From the NCBI GenBank assembly GCA_947627125.1, contig CANQUY010000049.1:1-11661 (forward strand): a stretch of 11,661 bases of DNA, given 5' to 3'. Shown piece by piece: positions 5,497 to 11,661 of this stretch (positions within the stretch are counted from its first letter, which is position 1; the number at the start of each line of letters is the position of its first letter). The translations under genes and the position numbers were made by a program. Source of the DNA: an uncultured Clostridia bacterium. Lineage in GTDB: Bacteria > Bacillota > Clostridia > Christensenellales > Borkfalkiaceae. Below the pieces are notes generated by a model that made no database searches, was not told the DNA's origin, and was given only the letters and a program-made list of their open reading frames with translations.

Positions 5497-6473
5497 ACGA
5501 ACAGATAAAGCAACAAATTTTAGAAAAAATCGAAACTTATAGCACGATAATCGTTTCCCGCCACATCCGTCCCGACGGCGACGCGGTGGGTTCGACGAAG
5601 GGCTTTACGCAGATCCTCAGGGACACCTATCCCGAGAAAAAGATCTATCTCACGGATGAGGATCATTCGGAATATCTCTCCTTCTGCGGCGGCGAGGACA
5701 CTGTTCCCGAAGAGGCGTATGAAGATGCCCTTCTCGTCGTCATCGACACGGGCACGCGGGCGAGAATTTCCAACCAAAATTACGCCAAAGCCAAGGAAAT
5801 TATTAAGATTGATCACCATATCGAGGCAGACCCCTACGGCGATATCAACTGGGTGGAGGATTTCCGCTCCTCGGCGTGCGAGATGATCGCCGACTTCTGT
5901 GTGACCTTCAAAGACCGTCTTAAGATCTCCCCGACGGCGGCGACATTCATCTACATGGGCATGGTGACGGACAGCGGCAGGTTCCGCTTCGAGGGCGTCA
6001 CGGGGGAAACCATGCGGCTCGCGGGCGCGATGCTCGACTACTGCGTGGACTACGAAACCCTCTTCGCCCACCTCTACACGGAGGATATCACGAAGTTTAG
6101 GCTCAAATCTTACGTCTACGACCACATTCAACTCACAAAAAACGGCGTTGCGTGGATCTATATCGACCGCAACGTGCAGGAGCAGTTCGGCCTCACCCTC
6201 GAGGCGGCGAGCGACGTCGTGAGCGACCTAAGTAAGATTCGCGGCAGTCTTATCTGGATCGCATTCATTGAGAATGTCGAAAAGGGAAACATCCGCGTGC
6301 GGCTGCGTTCCCGCTTCTTGGGGATCAACGACATTGCCAAGAACTACCACGGCGGCGGGCACAACATGGCCGCAGGCGCGACCGTCTTTTCCGTTGAGGA
6401 GATGGAACGCTGCGTCGAGGACGCCGATACACTCCTCGGCGAATACAAATCCACACATGAGGGCTGGTTATGA
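5493..6473 (+). CDS. nrnA: DHH/DHHA1 phosphoesterase, NrnA-like (second of a tandem pair)
   Basis: The 326-residue product is a diverged paralogue of the preceding gene. Motifs are RHIRPDGDAVGS (residues 23-34, Asp28, Asp30), VVIDTGTRARI with the canonical DTG at 85-87, IDHH with Asp107-His109, GMVTDSGRF with Asp160, and GGGHNMAAG (287-295) in the DHHA1 domain. The predicted role is hydrolysis of short oligonucleotides and/or pAp and pApA to AMP. Its motifs are closer to canonical NrnA than those of its neighbour. Translation is coupled on both sides: its ATG overlaps the upstream stop (5493-5496), with GGGGGAA before it, and its own stop overlaps the surE start. A 30-base stretch around GMVTDSG is identical between the copies (5002-5031 and 5955-5984), consistent with gene duplication. 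Which copy is the housekeeping enzyme is uncertain. Confidence 0.88.
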   Translation: MNEQIKQQILEKIETYSTIIVSRHIRPDGDAVGSTKGFTQILRDTYPEKKIYLTDEDHSEYLSFCGGEDTVPEEAYEDALLVVIDTGTRARISNQNYAKAKEIIKIDHHIEADPYGDINWVEDFRSSACEMIADFCVTFKDRLKISPTAATFIYMGMVTDSGRFRFEGVTGETMRLAGAMLDYCVDYETLFAHLYTEDITKFRLKSYVYDHIQLTKNGVAWIYIDRNVQEQFGLTLEAASDVVSDLSKIRGSLIWIAFIENVEKGNIRVRLRSRFLGINDIAKNYHGGGHNMAAGATVFSVEEMERCVEDADTLLGEYKSTHEGWL

Positions 6474-7183
6474 AGATACTTTTGACAAATGACGACGGGA
6501 TCGAGGCCACGGGGCTTCGGCTGCTCGTCGAATGGGCAAAGACGCTCGGCGAAGTCACCGTGTTCGCCCCCAAGTTTCAACAGAGCGCAAAGAGCCACTC
6601 CATCGAGATCCACAGGCCATATGAGGTGAAAAAGGTGGATTTCTTCGGCGAGATCGAGGCGTGGAGCGTCGATTCCACCCCCGCCGACTGCGTCCGCGTC
6701 GCCATTCTCGGCATGAAGAAGAAGTTTGACCTCGTCCTCTCGGGCATCAACTGCGGACCCAACCTCGGCGGCGATATCCACTACTCGGGCACCGTCGGCG
6801 CATGTTTCGAGGCGGCGATCTCGGGCGTGCATTCCATTGCGTTCTCCGCCGCGTTCAACTCCTTCGATAACGCCGTGAAAAATATCGGCAGAGTGTACGA
6901 TCTGATCCTCCAAATGGGACTTTTTGAGCATGCGGAGATCGTCAATGTCAACTTCCCCGACGTCGGCGACGAAATATTCCTCACGGGCATGGGCCCCGCA
7001 ATCTATACGGATGAGTTTGAATTTCAGGAGGACGGGATGATCGTGCCAAAGCTCAAATGCCTCTATGAGGGCACGACGGACATGAGCCTCGACACCGACG
7101 CCACGATGACGGGCCACATTTCCGTCACCCCCCTCCGCTCCGACCTCACCGACTTCGCAACGCTAAAAAAGGTGAAAGGGTAA
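6470..7183 (+). CDS. surE: 5'/3'-nucleotidase SurE
   Basis: The 237-residue protein begins with the SurE hallmark MKILLTNDDG (metal ligands Asp8, Asp9). It continues with VFAPKFQQSAKSHS (Ser39), VDSTPADCV (67-75), and SGINCGPNLG (91-100, Asn94 as ligand). SurE is a cytoplasmic metal-dependent nucleotidase that removes terminal phosphates from nucleoside monophosphates and can act on short polyphosphate. Length is slightly under the usual 245-260 residues, but all catalytic motifs are present. Its ATG overlaps the previous stop (ATGA), and GAGGG at 6459-6463 serves as ribosome site, so it is the last gene of a coupled operon. It could convert mononucleotides released by the two upstream enzymes to nucleosides. 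No terminator follows immediately; the first good one is at 7512-7548. Confidence 0.93.
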   Translation: MKILLTNDDGIEATGLRLLVEWAKTLGEVTVFAPKFQQSAKSHSIEIHRPYEVKKVDFFGEIEAWSVDSTPADCVRVAILGMKKKFDLVLSGINCGPNLGGDIHYSGTVGACFEAAISGVHSIAFSAAFNSFDNAVKNIGRVYDLILQMGLFEHAEIVNVNFPDVGDEIFLTGMGPAIYTDEFEFQEDGMIVPKLKCLYEGTTDMSLDTDATMTGHISVTPLRSDLTDFATLKKVKG

Positions 7184-7201
7184 TTGCTACCTCCCAACCA
7201 T

Positions 7202-7242
7202 GCTCATTCTGAGCAACGCGAAGAATCCCATAAAACGCACGG
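7202..7242 (+). repeat. Short intergenic repeat R2, copy 2
   Basis: The plus strand carries CTGAGCAACGCGAAG, AATCCC and AAACGCACGG in order, matching the minus strand of 714-770 with small gaps. It lies about 70 bases from R1 here and about 10 bases from it in the other cluster. Confidence 0.55.
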
Positions 7243-7286
7243 AAACCCATTGGGAAATTACACCCTCTCAGTCACGCAAGGCATGC

Positions 7287-7299
7287 CCCCCTAAGGGGG
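7287..7299. repeat. Short GC hairpin within the repeat cluster
   Basis: A 5-bp C/G stem (7287-7291 with 7295-7299) surrounds TAA. No T-run follows, so it is unlikely to terminate surE transcription. It resembles the hairpin at 518-537. Confidence 0.5.
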
Positions 7300-7313
7300 A
7301 GCCAAGGGACGGG

Positions 7314-7466
7314 GCGGCGTCATGCTGAGAACGGGAGCATATACGCAGTCTACGAGGGCTGTACCGAAGCATCTCGCCGCATGGTGTTCGTATACGCCCC
7401 GCGAGATTCTTCGGGTTAAGTATTCGGACTTCGTTCCCCCTCCGTTTCTCAGAATGACGCGGGGCT
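7314..7466 (-). repeat. Palindromic intergenic repeat R1, copy 2 (inverted)
   Basis: This 153-bp element is the reverse complement of 556-703. Outer arms are 7318-7331 and 7446-7459, and inner arms are 7364-7377 and 7401-7414. Both arm pairs match copy 1 closely, while the segments between arms differ in sequence and length. The pattern suggests selection on a folded RNA or DNA structure, or repeated insertion of a non-autonomous element. Confidence 0.85.
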
Positions 7467-7511
7467 GATACCGTATATGTCCCAGTCCCACTGCGCTCCC
7501 GCTTTTATAAC

Positions 7512-7548
7512 AAAAAAACAACCTTTCAGAAGAAAGGTTGTTTTTTTT
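7512..7548. terminator. Bidirectional intrinsic terminator between surE and the giant surface-protein gene
   Basis: The stem CAACCTTTC (7519-7527) and GAAAGGTTG (7532-7540) encloses a 4-base loop, AGAA. Seven A residues lie on the left and eight T residues on the right, so each strand has its own T-run. It can end both the surE operon and the convergent minus-strand gene, whose stop is at 7569-7571. Confidence 0.92.
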
Positions 7549-7568
7549 GCTGTTGAGCTGTTATGCCG

Positions 7569-10500
7569 TTATGCGTTGTACTGCTTGTCGGGAAGAATAG
7601 CTTCCAGAGAGGTAGCAGCTGCGGCGTCCTCTGCGGTGGAGTAGAACTTGATGGAATCGATCGCGATCCACTTGTTGCTTGAGGTGGTAGCTGTCAAATT
7701 CATCACGAGCTCGAAATAGCAATTCGTCCAATCGCCGTCTGCGATAATCGTGACAGTGCCGTTCTTCGACCAAGTGACATCCTTTGTCGCAACCAACGTC
7801 GCGCCTTCCACACCGGGATCGGTGCTGTAGACCTTCAGCTTGACACTGTTGACCGTAATACCGCTGGAGGAAGCATCTCCGAATGCGATCACAACTCTCA
7901 TGACCTTGCCCGTGATAGCATTGCGACCCGTAATGGTACGGTCTGCATCGGTGCAGGTAGTGTTTTTCCCGCCGAAATGCCATTGAGGGATATCATATTG
8001 GCCTGTTCCTGTCTGCGTGTTGCCCATGACGTCCCACGTAATACCGTCTACGGTGACAGAGCCGGTTTTGTTGTACGCATTGTTCGTCCCTTTGGTTGTG
8101 GTGGTAAGGGTGTAGAGGAGGCCCTCCTCGGGCTGTTCACTGCCGCCGCCACCGGGGGTAGGAGTGGGATCGGCGGGCGTGGGAACGTGCTCAACGTCCT
8201 TTCCGTCGCGCTGCCATTTGGAGAACGTCGGATAAACGCGCTCTTCTCCGCTCTTGCCGTTGTGGTAAACGCATGCGCCGTTGAAGTATTCGATAAAGCC
8301 ATATACAACAACGTAGTCGCCAACCTGAAGAGGATCGACCGTGTCGGTCTTCATGACCTCGTTCCAATAGACGAAGTTGAGCTTAAGCGTCGTTTCGCCG
8401 CCCTTTTCGTCGGCAATCAAAACGTTCTGAACGCCCTGGACCGCGCCATTGTACTCATTGAGCGTACCGACATTCGTCACATACCCTGCGATATAGACCT
8501 GCAGAGGGTCGGAACCGTCGCCCGTGTAGAACTTGCTGTTCCCGCCGAGCCCTTCGGCGATCTCGATCACTTTTGCAACGTTGAAAGGAGAATTCTGCGT
8601 CCCTTCGCCGCTCGGATCGGTCGACGTGCCGGGGCCGGGGGTGGGATCGACGGGAGTGATCGTGCCGGTGTAGGTACCGAAGTGGGCAACCCACTGTTCG
8701 ACATCCTCTTTGCCGTTGGGCATGTAGCTGCCGTTGGAACCTGTGGCAATACGGCTGATATAGTTCCCGCTCATGGTCGTGTAAGTGCTATATGTGCCGA
8801 AGTAGTAAAGGTCGGTTGCGTCGGGTTCGCCGCTCTTATTGTAAGTGGATTCCATGAAGAAGTTCTTGACGCCATCGATCCACTGCCAATATTTGCCTTC
8901 AGTCTGCGTATCGCTCAAGACGATATCGACGCCCGTTTTGTCCGTCTTTGCGGTAAATTCAAGATATTTGCCGCCGACCGTGATGGTGTACTGATTGTCG
9001 GCGATCTTCTTGATGATGAAGTCCGCCGCTTCCGCAACATTTTCGGACGTTGCAAAGTAACCTCTGCTGATTACACCCGTTGCATAGTAGAGCGTATCGC
9101 TGACGTTCATTGCGAACTTGAAGGTGCCCTCTTTCGCTTCGGTCAGAGCGGTGAAGCCTTCGCCCTCGACCTCTGCTTTCTTGATGGTGATCTCGACGTC
9201 TGCCTTGACGACCGCCTGACCGACGGTGACTTCGATCTGAAGGGTCACTTTCGTGTCTGCTGCGGGAAGGGTCGCCGCGACCTTGAGTTTGTTGGCTGTG
9301 ATCGTAACGTAGTCGCTTCCGTCCTTGACGGTCCATTCGACGGTTGCGTCGTAATTGTTTGCGGTGGGAAGATCGAACTCTTCGCCTGCCGTCTTAAAGG
9401 TGGTCTGGGAGAGAGTCTTGAGCGCGTTGAGCACGTTCTGTGCCTTGGTCTCATCGGGAACCTCGCTCGCGGAGACCATGGTGCCGAAGTGAGCGACCCA
9501 CTGGGACACGCCCTCGGTATTATCTTTCGCCGTGTAGGTGTTGTCGGCATTCTTTGTGGCGATACGGCCGATATAGTTGCCGTTCATCGACGTGTTCGTG
9601 CTGTAATTGCCGAAGTAGTAGAGATCGGTCGCGTCGGGTTCGCCGCTCTTATTGTAGGTGGATTCCATGACAAAGTTTTTAATGCCGTCGATCCACTGCC
9701 AATATTTGCCTGTGGTCTGCGCGTCGTTCATTTCGATATTGACGCCCTGAGAATCGCCTGTGCGAGGTGCGAATTCAAGATACTTGCCGCCGACCGTGAT
9801 GGTGTACTGGTTGTCGCCGATCTTCTTGATGACGAAATCGGCCGCGTCGGCAGAGCTTTCGGACGTTGCAAAGTAGTAGCCGCTCATCTCGCCCGTTGCA
9901 TAGTAGTAGAGGCCGTTCACGCTCATTGCGAACTTATAGGTCCCCTCTTTCGCTTCGCCGAGAGCCTGGAACACTTCGTTGGGAGCCTTTTGGACCTTGA
10001 AGGAAATTTCGGCCGTTTCGCTATCGCCGCCAAGTTCAATGGTGGCAACGATCGTGACGGTGGTATCGTCTTCGGGAAGGGAAGCGACGGTGACTTTGGA
10101 GCCGCTTACGGTGAGCCATGCGGGAGAACCACTCTTGGGAGCCCAAGTGACGGTGGCGCCGAGGGCGTCGAATGCGGGAATGTCGAACGTGCCTGCGACC
10201 TTCACGTCGTCAATGGTGAGCTTTTCGATAGTTTCCTTCACCTGCGCGAGAATGTTCTCATCGGACATCTTCCAGTTGCGGATATTGAAGAAGGAATAGC
10301 CCTCGTATTCGCCGATCTTGTAGGTGACTTCGATATCGTAGTTCTTTTCGGAATCGACAGGAGCGACTGTGATCTTGCCGTCCGCAGCGATGGTGACGGT
10401 TACGTTCTTGAGGTCCTGTCCCGCAACTCTGTAGGAGATCGTGACGCCGTCCACATTGGTGGGCATTTCAACCGTCTTTTCTGCCGTGATGAGAGCATCG

Positions 10501-11661
10501 AAGTTGGCCTTGACCTTTTCTGCGACCTGCGCGACTGCGGCCTTGACCTTTGCGCCGTCCGTATTGGTCCCCTCTGCATCGACCTTGGTGATGTCGCTTG
10601 CGAGGACGGGCTGGATCTGGAAGTTGTTGTAGTTGCCGAGAAGGCCTGTCACGTTGACATAATCACCGACCTTGAGGGTGTTCAACAGGGTGACGAATGC
10701 GGCGCCCTCTGCATCGGTACGGGAAACGTACTTGGAGAGGCGGACGGCAATGGTGACGTCGCCGCGCTGCAGGGTGAAAATGTTGGCGTTGGTGCTTTGA
10801 TCGATCTTTTCGGGAACGGGTTCAATGGATGCGATCTTCCAGCCGGAGAGGCTGACGAGCGTGCTCTCGTGCCAGATCATGGAAGGAACGTTGGAGAGCA
10901 GGTCGGTATCGAGCGCATAGATATGATCTCTCGGGTTGATGGGATCTTTGCCGTCCAACGTGGCGGTGCCGCCGCTGTTGTTTTCCCAGAGGCCGTTGTA
11001 ATTCTTGGTGGTGTCGCCGCTGACGGTGACGTGTGCGCCTTCGACATACTGATCGACCTTCGACTTGTCGATCTTGACGCGGTAGCAATAGTAGCCGCTG
11101 CAGAAGTCGTCGTCGATCATGTAGAAGGTGGCGTTGCCGTAGCTCTCGGAGGCATCCGTCACATGGACGATATAGCCGCTGAGTTCGAGAGGATACCCTT
11201 CCACGGAGTAGATCTTGTTGACGGTCTGCCTGTGGTCGAGAGCGGGAGCAACCGAGAACGCATAGGTCGCGGGAGCGGATTCTTCGCCGTAGGTGAACGT
11301 CGCCTTGATCTTGACGTCCTTGATCTCCTCGGCGGGAGTGACGACCACTCCGTTCTTTGCCTCGTTGAGTGCGATAAATTCGCTGTACTGCTCATCGATC
11401 GACCAAGCGATCGTAGCTGTTTTCCCCTGGAAGGTGAAGGAGGTATCGAGATCGAAATCGCTGCTGATGCTCTTCTTCAACTGAGGGAAGCTGTAGTTGT
11501 CGATGAAGGTGTAGACGCTGAAGCCGTCAACACGGACAGTGAAGTTCTTGGAAGATCCGCCCGCAGAGATGGTGAGCGTGACGTCGGTCACCTCGTCCTG
11601 CAGGGTGACTTTTGCAGTGTACTGGTCGCCGCTATCCACGATCTCGATCGCGGCGGTGTTG
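7569..11661 (-). CDS. Giant extracellular protein with Ig-like, OB-fold-like and repeated beta-rich domains, N-terminus missing
   Basis: The frame is open through the right edge, and 1,363 residues are visible before TAA at 7569-7571. From the N-terminal side there is a beta-rich Ig-like region (about 11661-11220) and two OB-fold-like segments (about 11215-10945 and 10880-10570). Two Ig-like domains of the 'atrophied' bacterial type follow (about 10560-9975), then repeat A (9953-9480), an Ig-like domain (9477-9150) and repeat B (9137-8673). After a Pro-rich linker comes an OB-fold-like domain opening with NSPFNVAKVIEIAEG (about 8590-8215), a second Pro/Gly linker, and a C-terminal beta-sandwich-like domain. 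Low Cys, Thr/Ser/Asp/Tyr richness and Pro linkers indicate an exported surface or secreted protein. No LPxTG, membrane segment or other anchor is at the C-terminus. Similar OB and beta domains accompany extracellular nucleases and adhesins, but no catalytic domain is visible here. Domain names are by eye. Confidence 0.85.
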   Translation of the reverse strand, partial: NTAAIEIVDSGDQYTAKVTLQDEVTDVTLTISAGGSSKNFTVRVDGFSVYTFIDNYSFPQLKKSISSDFDLDTSFTFQGKTATIAWSIDEQYSEFIALNEAKNGVVVTPAEEIKDVKIKATFTYGEESAPATYAFSVAPALDHRQTVNKIYSVEGYPLELSGYIVHVTDASESYGNATFYMIDDDFCSGYYCYRVKIDKSKVDQYVEGAHVTVSGDTTKNYNGLWENNSGGTATLDGKDPINPRDHIYALDTDLLSNVPSMIWHESTLVSLSGWKIASIEPVPEKIDQSTNANIFTLQRGDVTIAVRLSKYVSRTDAEGAAFVTLLNTLKVGDYVNVTGLLGNYNNFQIQPVLASDITKVDAEGTNTDGAKVKAAVAQVAEKVKANFDALITAEKTVEMPTNVDGVTISYRVAGQDLKNVTVTIAADGKITVAPVDSEKNYDIEVTYKIGEYEGYSFFNIRNWKMSDENILAQVKETIEKLTIDDVKVAGTFDIPAFDALGATVTWAPKSGSPAWLTVSGSKVTVASLPEDDTTVTIVATIELGGDSETAEISFKVQKAPNEVFQALGEAKEGTYKFAMSVNGLYYYATGEMSGYYFATSESSADAADFVIKKIGDNQYTITVGGKYLEFAPRTGDSQGVNIEMNDAQTTGKYWQWIDGIKNFVMESTYNKSGEPDATDLYYFGNYSTNTSMNGNYIGRIATKNADNTYTAKDNTEGVSQWVAHFGTMVSASEVPDETKAQNVLNALKTLSQTTFKTAGEEFDLPTANNYDATVEWTVKDGSDYVTITANKLKVAATLPAADTKVTLQIEVTVGQAVVKADVEITIKKAEVEGEGFTALTEAKEGTFKFAMNVSDTLYYATGVISRGYFATSENVAEAADFIIKKIADNQYTITVGGKYLEFTAKTDKTGVDIVLSDTQTEGKYWQWIDGVKNFFMESTYNKSGEPDATDLYYFGTYSTYTTMSGNYISRIATGSNGSYMPNGKEDVEQWVAHFGTYTGTITPVDPTPGPGTSTDPSGEGTQNSPFNVAKVIEIAEGLGGNSKFYTGDGSDPLQVYIAGYVTNVGTLNEYNGAVQGVQNVLIADEKGGETTLKLNFVYWNEVMKTDTVDPLQVGDYVVVYGFIEYFNGACVYHNGKSGEERVYPTFSKWQRDGKDVEHVPTPADPTPTPGGGGSEQPEEGLLYTLTTTTKGTNNAYNKTGSVTVDGITWDVMGNTQTGTGQYDIPQWHFGGKNTTCTDADRTITGRNAITGKVMRVVIAFGDASSSGITVNSVKLKVYSTDPGVEGATLVATKDVTWSKNGTVTIIADGDWTNCYFELVMNLTATTSSNKWIAIDSIKFYSTAEDAAAATSLEAILPDKQYNA
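8673..9137 (-). repeat. Internal protein repeat B (155 residues) of the giant surface protein
   Basis: It runs from AKEGTFKFAMNV to WVAHFGT and matches repeat A along its length. Shared blocks are NQYTITVGGKYLEF, GKYWQWIDG, MESTYNKSGEPDATDLYYFG and WVAHFGT. Aromatic and Gly content suggests an all-beta, possibly beta-trefoil-like, binding module. That fold is a guess. Confidence 0.85.
9480..9953 (-). repeat. Internal protein repeat A (158 residues) of the giant surface protein
   Basis: It is the partner of repeat B, offset by 816 bases (272 codons), with an Ig-like domain between them. The duplicated unit is therefore an Ig-like domain plus this module. Long nearly identical DNA stretches remain, for example around the GEPDATDLYYFG codons, which points to a fairly recent duplication or gene conversion. 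Confidence 0.85.

Larger units (their letters stand above)
7184..7568. other. 385-bp intergenic region made mostly of repeats
   Basis: No credible gene is present. It contains repeat R2 copy 2 (7202-7242), a GC hairpin (7287-7299), the palindromic repeat R1 copy 2 (7314-7466), and a bidirectional terminator (7512-7548). The order of R2 and R1 mirrors the cluster at 491-862 in reverse orientation, but the GC hairpin sits between R2 and R1 here and outside R1 in the other cluster. Confidence 0.75.

Noticed and set aside
6344..7117. Minus-strand 257-codon open frame opposite surE
   Set aside because: Antisense to an unmistakable SurE; no initiation signal or family motif.

Overview
The window looks like a chromosomal segment of a Bacillota (Firmicutes) bacterium, probably an uncultured gut clostridium. 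The evidence is an ER-type (SipW-like) signal peptidase paired with a TasA/camelysin-like substrate, a flavodoxin-ferredoxin fusion of the EFR1 type, consensus sigma-A promoters with 17-base spacers, strong AGGAG-type ribosome sites, intrinsic terminators, and a giant secreted protein with Ig-like and OB-fold-like domains. The taxonomic placement is inference. No rRNA, tRNA, CRISPR array, transposase or phage gene was seen.

Layout. 2-490 (+) is the 3' end of an alkaline-phosphatase-superfamily gene. 491-862 holds a mosaic of palindromic repeats. 863-2127 (+) is a two-gene unit, a SipW-type signal peptidase and its presumed substrate, ending in a strong terminator. 2210-2986 (-) is a flavodoxin/2[4Fe-4S] protein, convergent with that unit. 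3035-3131 is a nested imperfect palindrome overlapping that gene's promoter. 3316-4422 (-) is an unusual fusion of a HAD 5'-nucleotidase-like domain and a guanylate-kinase-like domain. It is read divergently from a tightly coupled operon, 4558-7183 (+), of two tandem DHH/DHHA1 phosphoesterases (NrnA-like) and SurE. 7184-7568 holds a second repeat mosaic, inverted relative to the first, and a bidirectional terminator. 7569-11661 (-) is the C-terminal 1,363 residues of a very large extracellular multidomain protein whose N-terminus lies outside the window.

How the genes fit together. The centre of the window is a nucleotide-turnover neighbourhood. DHH phosphoesterases of the NrnA type cleave short oligonucleotides, pAp or pApA to mononucleotides, SurE removes 5' or 3' phosphates from nucleotides, and the divergent fusion combines a predicted nucleotidase with a predicted NMP kinase. 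Two near-consensus promoters sit back to back with their -35 boxes 16 bases apart, so the two sides could share regulation. The outer parts concern the cell surface: a SipW/TasA-like pair, which in Bacillus makes matrix fibres, and the giant Ig/OB-fold protein.

The most notable items are the HAD-guanylate kinase fusion with a changed P-loop, the diverged tandem DHH pair, the 272-residue internal duplication in the giant protein, the ribosome-site hairpin between the signal peptidase and its substrate, and the composite palindromic repeats bracketing about 6.6 kb in inverted orientation.
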